Part shown: piece by piece, positions 14,742-19,558 of the stretch
How positions within the stretch are numbered: position 1 is the first letter of the stretch
Layout of the letters: each line of letters starts with the position of its first letter
Made by a program: the position numbers and the translations under genes
Notes under the pieces: generated by a model
Seen by the model: only the letters and a program-made list of their open reading frames with translations
What the model was told of the DNA's origin: nothing
Databases searched by the model: none
IMG/VR virus record: IMGVR_UViG_3300038709_000014
Location: 1-20,069 of that record
DNA length: 20,069 bases
Strand: one strand, 5' to 3'
Origin: a virus

Positions 14742-14891
14742 ATGCCGCTTAAAAAGGGAAAAGGTCAAGCTGTTATTTATAGTAATATTAAAAAGTTACG
14801 GAAAGAAGGGTATACTATAAAACAGGCTACTGCTATTGCTTTAGACATGGCGGGTAAGAAGAAAAAACCTGGGCCTAAGAAAAAGAAGTAA
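14742..14891 (+). CDS. Lysine-rich microprotein, copy 2 (49 aa)
   Basis: The frame encodes 49 residues and is a tandem paralogue of the previous gene: MPLKKGK, VI-x-x-NIKKL, EGY, QA-x-AIALD and A are shared, and both end in a lysine-rich tail (here KKKKPGPKKKK). ATG 14742 directly follows the TAA of copy 1. Conservation of the core, with change in the tails, supports both being real proteins. The function is unknown; the helical core with basic ends would fit a DNA- or RNA-binding or protein-docking role. Confidence 0.7.
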   Translation: MPLKKGKGQAVIYSNIKKLRKEGYTIKQATAIALDMAGKKKKPGPKKKK

Positions 14892-14932
14892 TGCCTATAA
14901 CGTATCGAGGAGAAGGTAATAAAAAGGAGTAA
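14891..14932 (+). CDS. Possible 13-residue leader peptide
   Basis: ATG 14891 sits in a TAATG overlap with the preceding stop and opens a frame of 13 codons (MPITYRGEGNKKE). It ends two bases before the next start and covers that gene's ribosome site. It may couple translation across the gap, or may be an accident of the TAATG stop style. No homologue is recognised. Confidence 0.2.
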   Translation: MPITYRGEGNKKE

Positions 14933-14934
14933 TT

Positions 14935-15420
14935 ATGGCTAGAGGAATAGTTGGAAAGAAACCATCTGTAAAAAGACCTGTAAAACAGTCAGCAGTAAAA
15001 CGGGTTGTAAAACCAAAAGTTGTAAAGAAAGTGGTTGATTTGGGGCCGAAAGTAGAAATTTTTACGGGAGAAGTGGTAACAGGAGAAATAACAAAAGATA
15101 CGGTGGATACTCCTTTTGAACTAAGTAATGATGTAGATATGGTTTGGGAGAGGATTTGGCAATCACCTTATACTGCGGGCTACACTTATAAGTGTACGTT
15201 TAAGATAGGAAATGCTTTAGAAGATTCAACCTGGAAAATTAGAGTCCAAACCGATTGGGATAATCATGATATAACTAAAGAAGTTAAAACTAATCAAACT
15301 GTTCCTTGGACTATTTTTACGAACAGTGAAGGTCCTACTGCTGTAACTATTCATATTTATGGTACAGATACTGCTACTCAACAGGGTGCTAAAGGCCAGT
15401 TATCTGTTGAATATTCATAA
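14935..15420 (+). CDS. Hypothetical protein with basic tail and beta domain (161 aa)
   Basis: I do not recognise this gene. Residues 1-35 are a Lys/Arg/Val/Pro-rich tail (KRPVKQSAVKRVVKPKVVKK) resembling the tails of histone H1 or bacterial histone-like proteins. From about residue 40 the sequence has alternating hydrophobic patterns typical of a beta sandwich (YTYKCTFKIGN, WKIRVQTDWD, AVTIHIYGTD). There is no signal peptide or membrane segment. AAGGAG stands seven bases before ATG 14935. A basic anchor joined to a beta domain would fit a capsid- or DNA-associated virion protein, but this is a guess. It lies in the run from promoter P1. Confidence 0.75.
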   Translation: MARGIVGKKPSVKRPVKQSAVKRVVKPKVVKKVVDLGPKVEIFTGEVVTGEITKDTVDTPFELSNDVDMVWERIWQSPYTAGYTYKCTFKIGNALEDSTWKIRVQTDWDNHDITKEVKTNQTVPWTIFTNSEGPTAVTIHIYGTDTATQQGAKGQLSVEYS

Positions 15421-15431
15421 AGGAGAAAATA

Positions 15432-15629
15432 ATGGCGCATAATACAAAGTCAGCAGATTATAAGGCTGGTTATAAACAAGGTTATAATGATCGTAAAGAC
15501 GAGCAGCTTGCTGCAAAACGTGGTAAGGAATCCGGTAAGAAAATAAGCCTTAAGGGTCGTCGTGATATTGCAAAAGGAACTCGTAAACCTAAAGGTTCAT
15601 ATGGGTTTAAGAAGAAAAAGGGTAAGTAA
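15432..15629 (+). CDS. Small basic protein (65 aa)
   Basis: I do not recognise a family. The N-terminus has a Tyr-Lys pattern (YKAGYKQGYNDRKDEQ), a helix-like middle with Lys and Arg, and a C-terminal KGSYGFKKKKGK. It is strongly basic throughout. A good ribosome site (AAAGGAG, six bases from the start) follows the previous stop. The next gene begins at the base after its stop. It may bind nucleic acid, judged only from charge. Confidence 0.65.
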   Translation: MAHNTKSADYKAGYKQGYNDRKDEQLAAKRGKESGKKISLKGRRDIAKGTRKPKGSYGFKKKKGK

Positions 15630-15899
15630 ATGCCAGAAAAGCAAAAAACGATATCCACTAAGAGTAGAAAAGCGACTGCTACGATTGTTCAAAAGATAAA
15701 AGGACCTCGTGGAGGAAGAACTCGTTATCGTTTTCCAATGCCTGATAAGGCCCATGCTCGCAATGCTTTAGCGCGATTGCCGCAAGCAAAAGGTCTTTCG
15801 GCTGCAGATCGCAAGAAAATTAAAGATCGAGCTTATAAAATGCTTTATGGGACTACTGATTTAAAACGAATTGCAGAAATAAAACGAAAGAGGCGTTAA
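15630..15899 (+). CDS. Small basic phage protein with AHARNALARL-type helix motif (89 aa)
   Basis: The C-terminal two thirds contain FPMPDKAHARNALARLPQAK and GLSAADRKKIKDRAYKML, a pattern I know from many phage and prophage proteins, often as a C-terminal piece of larger structural or head-associated proteins. The function there is not established. The N-terminus is Lys/Arg-rich with KGPRGGR; KGPRGG is shared with the protein starting at 16001. It starts directly after the preceding stop. Promoter P2 follows. A helix-rich basic protein that binds nucleic acid or a virion partner is plausible. Confidence 0.7.
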   Translation: MPEKQKTISTKSRKATATIVQKIKGPRGGRTRYRFPMPDKAHARNALARLPQAKGLSAADRKKIKDRAYKMLYGTTDLKRIAEIKRKRR

Positions 15900-15911
15900 T
15901 TCGCAAGATGA

Positions 15912-15925
15912 AAAATTTAAATTTT
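15912..15925. promoter_or_regulatory. 14-bp perfect palindrome at P2 -35
   Basis: AAAATTTAAATTTT is its own reverse complement and overlaps the first two bases of the -35 hexamer at 15924. It may be an operator or simply an AT-rich UP element. Confidence 0.35.
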
Positions 15926-15952
15926 GACAACTCATTAAAATCACTGTAATAT
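15924..15952 (+). promoter_or_regulatory. Sigma70-type promoter P2
   Basis: A perfect -35 TTGACA (15924-15929), a 17-base spacer, and TAATAT (15947-15952, four of six bases) stand in the 101-base gap between two small genes. Transcription would start near 15959. TTAATG repeats cover the -10 and start region, so the promoter may be regulated. Confidence 0.7.
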
Positions 15953-15965
15953 TAATGTATTAATG
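15933..15965 (+). promoter_or_regulatory. Operator-like TTAATG repeats in P2
   Basis: ATTAATG occurs at 15951-15957 and 15959-15965, an eight-base direct repeat. The inverted form CATTAA lies at 15933-15938 between -35 and -10. A repressor or activator bound here would overlap the -10 and start site. No matching regulator gene is seen in the window. Confidence 0.35.
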
Positions 15966-15983
15966 AGGTTATTTTTATACCTC
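15965..15983 (+). promoter_or_regulatory. Leader hairpin of P2 transcript
   Basis: GAGGT (15965-15969) can pair with ACCTC (15979-15983) around a nine-base AT-rich loop, close to the expected 5' end of the P2 transcript and before the AAAGGAG ribosome site. It may protect the mRNA end or affect initiation. It lacks a long T-run, so I do not call it a terminator. Confidence 0.35.
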
Positions 15984-16000
15984 TTTAAAGGAGAAAGTAA

Positions 16001-16309
16001 ATGGCGAAAAAAGGAGTAGATGCACCTTCACGGCGTATTCTTACAGTTCCTGGAAAGGGAACAGACCTAATGGGTGAGTATGATCAGACTCCCGCAGGAG
16101 GAACTTCAAAAGGACCTCGTGGTGGGACTCATCCGATTAATTCTAATAAGTTGCTAAAACCAGCACCTGGTCTTATTAATGATGGCCCGAAAGTTTGGGG
16201 ACCGGCATTGCAACCAATTGACGGTGTTTCCAAGGGGCCAACGAAAGCGAAGAAACTTTCTGGTTCACATCCTTGGGCTGGTACTACAGCTAAGGGGTCA
16301 ATGAGTTAA
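16001..16309 (+). CDS. Hypothetical Gly/Pro/Lys-rich protein (102 aa)
   Basis: I do not recognise this gene. It is rich in glycine, proline, lysine and threonine with little hydrophobic core, so it is probably disordered. A motif is used twice: SKGPRGGTHP near residues 36-45 and SKGPTKAKK...GSHPWAG near the end. KGPRGG also occurs in the 89-residue protein before P2. It is the first gene after promoter P2, with AAAGGAG seven bases before the start. It ends in a TAATG overlap. It may be a flexible virion protein or linker, with no direct support. Confidence 0.65.
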   Translation: MAKKGVDAPSRRILTVPGKGTDLMGEYDQTPAGGTSKGPRGGTHPINSNKLLKPAPGLINDGPKVWGPALQPIDGVSKGPTKAKKLSGSHPWAGTTAKGSMS

Positions 16310-16665
16310 TGGCTGGTTGGATTTTTCAACATCAACGCTTTACTCCTCACCGCTATGCAGGGCCAGCTCATCTAACTGATAAGCAACGAGCGGCTCAGCT
16401 AAAGAAAGCGCGTGGGGACGGCGTTATTATGAAAATTGGTTCTATTGCTCAAGGCTTTGTAGAAGATGCTTTGACGACTTTTAGTGATTCTCGCAAGATG
16501 GCGCGTTTTCAGTACGAAGAGTTGTCACGTGAAGCAAACAGGGCGCGAGTTAATGAACAAGCTGATCCTGTTGCTCATTTTACATCCGCCAGCGGAAAAG
16601 CTGTAAGTTCCCCTTCAGGAAAATTAGGTCCACGTAAGAGTAAATCCACCGGAACTACCTACTAA
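16309..16665 (+). CDS. Hypothetical protein, paralogous core with next gene (118 aa)
   Basis: No family is recognised. The N-terminus MAGWIFQHQRFTPHRYAGPA is followed by a charged helix. A core from about residue 35, DGVIMKIGSIAQGFVEDALT and then RFQYEELS, matches the next gene's IGGEVQGFTENSLS and RQYEKQS. The C-terminal 30 residues are Ser/Gly/Lys-rich and probably disordered. ATG 16309 lies in a TAATG junction. The shared core suggests a duplicated small domain with an IG-x-x-x-QGF-x-E-x-x-L signature. Confidence 0.65.
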   Translation: MAGWIFQHQRFTPHRYAGPAHLTDKQRAAQLKKARGDGVIMKIGSIAQGFVEDALTTFSDSRKMARFQYEELSREANRARVNEQADPVAHFTSASGKAVSSPSGKLGPRKSKSTGTTY

Positions 16666-16666
16666 A

Positions 16667-16942
16667 ATGGTTGATCGCACTACAAAATCTCGTCCTCCTC
16701 TATGGCAGAGATTAGATCAACAAGAAAAAATGAGGGGAGGCAACGTTGTTCGTATTGGCGGTGAAGTTCAAGGTTTTACTGAAAATTCTTTATCTTTAAG
16801 CCAAAAGCAGCAGCTAACTAGGCAATACGAAAAACAGAGTTGCTACTATGAAACACTTAAAAAAGGGGATTATAAAGGATCTCCTCATGTAAAGGATTTA
16901 GTAAAACTAAATCGAAATAAACAATCTAACAAGTTATTATAA
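16667..16942 (+). CDS. Hypothetical protein, paralogous core with previous gene (91 aa)
   Basis: The product has 91 residues. The core (about residues 23-55, VVRIGGEVQGFTENSLSLSQ then RQYEKQS) is related to the core of the preceding protein. The N-terminus is basic and the C-terminus carries Lys and Asn. It starts one base after the previous stop and ends in a TAATG overlap with the next small gene. The function is unknown. Confidence 0.65.
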   Translation: MVDRTTKSRPPLWQRLDQQEKMRGGNVVRIGGEVQGFTENSLSLSQKQQLTRQYEKQSCYYETLKKGDYKGSPHVKDLVKLNRNKQSNKLL

Positions 16943-17103
16943 TGAGTATTGTTTCTGAATTTTTTCAGAGAAGTCAAAAACCAAGTAAATTAAAAAAATT
17001 ACGCAAACAAAATACGATTTCAGCGGGGTGGAGCTTTGGAGTTGCTAATGCTCCAAAACCAAGAAAAAAAAGAAAAAGAAATTATATCCGTAAGAAGAAA
17101 TAA
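16942..17103 (+). CDS. Basic microprotein (53 aa)
   Basis: The frame encodes 53 residues from ATG 16942 in a TAATG overlap: MSIVSEFFQRSQKPSKLKKL, a short hydrophobic middle (ISAGWSFGVANA), and a basic end (PRKKRKRNYIRKKK). It keeps the theme of Lys/Arg-rich small proteins in this block. It lies 18 bases before a strong terminator, so it is the last gene of the P2 unit. No family is recognised. Confidence 0.6.
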   Translation: MSIVSEFFQRSQKPSKLKKLRKQNTISAGWSFGVANAPKPRKKRKRNYIRKKK

Positions 17104-17121
17104 TTTGTTATATTTACCTAC

Positions 17122-17156
17122 ATAAGCTCCTTAAAAGTTATAGGAGCTTATTTTTT
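17122..17156 (+). terminator. Intrinsic terminator
   Basis: ATAAGCTCCT (17122-17131) and AGGAGCTTAT (17142-17151) form a perfect ten-base stem with a ten-base loop, followed by a run of six T in total (17151-17156). It ends the block of small basic genes. The next gene starts 17 bases downstream and I see no promoter in between. Confidence 0.85.
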
Positions 17157-17172
17157 GTAAAGGATAAATAGA

Positions 17173-17943
17173 ATGGGAATATCATCGAATCATTTTGCGT
17201 ATTTGTCTATGTTAGCTTACAAAGACGAAGATGAAATTAAAAAATACGTTGAAGAATCTGAATATACTTATACAGATTGGAAAGGTGATAATGCGGTAAT
17301 TAAATACACTGATTATCAGGTATTTAACAATGACGGTGCTCAGGCATATGCTTTTTGGAATAAACAGGTGTATGTGATAGCTTTTAGAGGAACTGAGCCG
17401 ACACAATTAAGTGATGTTTTTGCGGATATGAAAGTATGGAAAACTGAGTCTCAGGTTGATGGTAGAGTACATTATGGGTTTAAGAAAGAGTTAAATAAGA
17501 TTTGGTCTGATATAAAAGAGTGTTGGCCTATTTTTAAAGATAGAAGACTGTATGTAACTGGGCACAGTCTTGGTGCCGCAATGGCTACTCTTGCAGCTTC
17601 TCGACTTAATAAAGGAACCTGTGTTCCAACGGTTTACACTTTTGGATGTCCCAGGGTAGGTAATAAAAAGTTTATAGAAAGTTGTACTTTTGAACATCAT
17701 AGATTTGTTAATAATAACGATGCTGTTACAAAGGTTCCTTTTTGGTTTTTAGGATTTCGTCATTCTGGAGATTTAAATTATATTAATTATTATGGTAATA
17801 TTAGACCTTTAACTCCTTGGCAAAAGATTAAAGACCAGTTTAGAGGCAGAGTAAGAGCGTTAAGTAAGTTTCAGTTATTTGACGGTATTTTTGACCATAG
17901 CGTTACGCTTTATTATCAAAAGTTAGAAAGGATTTCTAAATAA
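17173..17943 (+). CDS. Class 3 lipase (alpha/beta-hydrolase)
   Basis: The product has 256 residues. Class 3 (fungal-type) lipase motifs are in order: IAFRGTEP (69-76) for the oxyanion region, GHSLGAAMATLAA (130-142) with nucleophile S132, FGCPRVGN (157-164), D183 in NNNDAVTKVPF and H242 in DHSVTLYY, giving the Ser-Asp-His triad. This family cleaves ester bonds of acylglycerols or phospholipids. There is no signal peptide, so the enzyme would act in the cytoplasm or at the inner membrane, or after lysis. AAAGGA lies eight bases before ATG 17173. The next genes are membrane and holin-type proteins, so a role in lysis or membrane lipid attack is plausible. Host lipid use as carbon or membrane remodelling are alternatives. 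Confidence 0.88.
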   Translation: MGISSNHFAYLSMLAYKDEDEIKKYVEESEYTYTDWKGDNAVIKYTDYQVFNNDGAQAYAFWNKQVYVIAFRGTEPTQLSDVFADMKVWKTESQVDGRVHYGFKKELNKIWSDIKECWPIFKDRRLYVTGHSLGAAMATLAASRLNKGTCVPTVYTFGCPRVGNKKFIESCTFEHHRFVNNNDAVTKVPFWFLGFRHSGDLNYINYYGNIRPLTPWQKIKDQFRGRVRALSKFQLFDGIFDHSVTLYYQKLERISK

Positions 17944-18263
17944 TGTGGTTTTGGTTACTTTCTGCCATCGCAGGTTCTATTATAGGAGGAGCTACTGATT
18001 CATGGTTTAGAGAAACAAAGTTAGGAATTTGGTTTTATAAAAAAATGGATCAATTCTATACCTGGGCTAATCACCGGTATGGGTTAAAGATGTTGACGGA
18101 CGAAGAAAAAAGACTTAAAAAGTTTCCTCATCTAAAAAAGAGGTTAACAGAATCAGAAGCAAAATTGGATGAATTAGACAGGTTAGTAAGAAAAGAACGT
18201 GAAAAAAGAATAGCAGAATTGGAAATAAAACTTGATGAGTTAGATAAACGGGTGAAAGAATGA
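17943..18263 (+). CDS. Membrane-anchored coiled-coil protein
   Basis: The product has 106 residues. The N-terminus WFWLLSAIAGSIIGGA is a short hydrophobic segment with glycines, a likely single membrane anchor. Residues from about 50 are a charged helix, and a coiled coil with the repeated unit E-x-E-x-KLDELD-(R/K) occurs twice in the last 40 residues. The layout (short N-terminal anchor, long coiled coil) recalls spanin-like inner-membrane proteins, but no motif proves it and no outer-membrane partner is seen. It is joined to the lipase by TAATG and overlaps the next gene by four bases (ATGA). A lysis accessory role is inferred. Confidence 0.6.
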   Translation: MWFWLLSAIAGSIIGGATDSWFRETKLGIWFYKKMDQFYTWANHRYGLKMLTDEEKRLKKFPHLKKRLTESEAKLDELDRLVRKEREKRIAELEIKLDELDKRVKE

Positions 18264-18694
18264 ACGAGTTGTTAACTAGTGAAAGCATAAAATTAACAAA
18301 TTTATTAATGCCGTGGTTAACAGTTTTAATTTCTTTAATTGGTGCTCTATGGTTGAAAGATTTTGCAACTAAATTTATGCAAGGATTAAAATTTAGGATT
18401 AATCCTGCTTTTCAAGAAGGTGATGACGTCTATCTTGATGGGGAGTTTGCCAATATTGTTAAGATTGGGACTGCTGCAACTGTTTTTGGTATCATGAACA
18501 GTAGAGGATATGTTTGGCGTTATGTTCCTAACGAAAGAATACCGTATTTGAAGCTAGAAAAAATTATTAATTCTGATTTGCATATAGATTCGGAAAGTGA
18601 AAAAGCTAAAAAGCTTCAAGATTTAATTGATAAAGGTCAAACTAAATGGATTAACGAAAACAAGAAACGCATAGATAAAATGGAAAACAAATAA
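18260..18694 (+). CDS. MscS-like small membrane protein (mini mechanosensitive channel-like)
   Basis: The product has 144 residues. One transmembrane helix (about 13-32, LMPWLTVLISLIGALWL) is followed by a stretch with the pattern of the MscS beta domain: NPAFQEGDDVYLDGEFANIV, then KIGTAATVFGI and VWRYVPNERI. In MscS proteins GD-x-V, the T after I, and the PN near the end are typical. Canonical MscS has three helices and about 286 residues, with the pore helix just before the beta domain. Here only that helix and the beta domain remain, followed by a charged C-terminal helix. It overlaps the previous gene by four bases. It could form a pore or modulate a host channel; pore formation is inferred. 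Confidence 0.65.
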   Translation: MNELLTSESIKLTNLLMPWLTVLISLIGALWLKDFATKFMQGLKFRINPAFQEGDDVYLDGEFANIVKIGTAATVFGIMNSRGYVWRYVPNERIPYLKLEKIINSDLHIDSESEKAKKLQDLIDKGQTKWINENKKRIDKMENK

Positions 18695-19122
18695 TGTATA
18701 GATATAGGTTTAACTTGGTTAAAGTAATAGATGGTGACACTGTTGACGTTGACATTGATTTAGGTTTTGGTGTTTGGTTAAAAAAAGAAAGAATTCGTTT
18801 AGCGGGTATTGATACGCCCGAATCTCGTACTCGCGATTTAGAAGAAAAAAAGTTTGGATTAATAGCAAAAGCGAAAGTAAAGGAACTTTTAAACTATGAT
18901 TCGTGTATTTTAGTTACTTTTAAAGATGAAAAAGGAAAATTTGGACGAATATTGGGCGACTTTGAAATGATTTATAAAGGTACTAAAGCACCTTTTAGTT
19001 TAGTAGAATATTTAATTACCGAACATTATGGAGTACGATATTTTGGACAAAATAAAGATTTAATTAGGACAGAACATCTTGCTAATAGAGAGTGGTTACT
19101 TAAGCGAGGAAAGGTAAAGTAA
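18694..19122 (+). CDS. Staphylococcal nuclease-like endonuclease (SNase)
   Basis: The product has 142 residues. The OB-fold SNase motifs are intact: VIDGDTVDVDI (11-21) with D15, RLAGIDTPES (35-44) with R35, D40 and E43, and KFGRILGD (82-89) with R85. These correspond to the calcium-binding and catalytic residues of staphylococcal nuclease. There is no signal peptide, so it acts inside the cell. It is linked to both neighbours by TAATG overlaps. Such nucleases may degrade host DNA for nucleotide recycling; the position beside a holin is unusual for that role. Confidence 0.88.
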   Translation: MYRYRFNLVKVIDGDTVDVDIDLGFGVWLKKERIRLAGIDTPESRTRDLEEKKFGLIAKAKVKELLNYDSCILVTFKDEKGKFGRILGDFEMIYKGTKAPFSLVEYLITEHYGVRYFGQNKDLIRTEHLANREWLLKRGKVK

Positions 19123-19523
19123 TGGCTGAAGAGGTTACAACTAGCTATCAGCTCCAAGTAAGTCCTGTTAATGGTAATCATGACGCTCAAGGGCCTGTGG
19201 CTAAATGGGTTCGTTCTATGTGGCGACCGTGTGCTGCACTTATATATCTTTTTATATGTTTATTTGATTTTGTTATTGCGCCTTGGTTTATTCAGGTCGA
19301 GATGACAAGTTTATCTGAAATCTTTACTTATATTTTACAAATGCCTTCAGATCAACAAGCTCAAGCTTTAAATACTTTAACTACTCCGCGCTCTTGGGAG
19401 AGTTTAACTTTGCAAGGGGGCGGTTTATTTCATATTGCTTTTGGAGCGATTTTAGGGGCTAGCGCATGGACTCGGGGAATGGAAAAACGAGAAAGAGCAG
19501 CAGTTGAGAAAGTAGCAAAATAA
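19122..19523 (+). CDS. Holin-like membrane protein
   Basis: The product has 133 residues. A hydrophobic segment (about 37-60, CAALIYLFICLFDFVIAPWF) is followed by a short loop and a second, glycine-rich hydrophobic segment GGGLFHIAFGAILGASAWTR (99-118). A charged C-terminus (MEKRERAAVEKVAK) follows. The TLQGGGLFH-x-AFGAILG motif, W/P-rich flanks and size match a phage holin family with two or three membrane segments that I recall from Gram-negative phages. Holins open the inner membrane at the end of infection. No endolysin is visible nearby. It lies between the SNase and synthetase-like genes with TAATG at both ends. Confidence 0.72.
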   Translation: MAEEVTTSYQLQVSPVNGNHDAQGPVAKWVRSMWRPCAALIYLFICLFDFVIAPWFIQVEMTSLSEIFTYILQMPSDQQAQALNTLTTPRSWESLTLQGGGLFHIAFGAILGASAWTRGMEKRERAAVEKVAK

Positions 19524-19558
19524 TGCAAAAGCAAACTTTAAATTTGGAAGGAAAGATT

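Noticed and set aside
15900-16500. TCGCAAGATG at 15901 and again near 16492
   Set aside because: A ten-base match, one copy in a gene and one between genes, with no supporting symmetry; probably chance.
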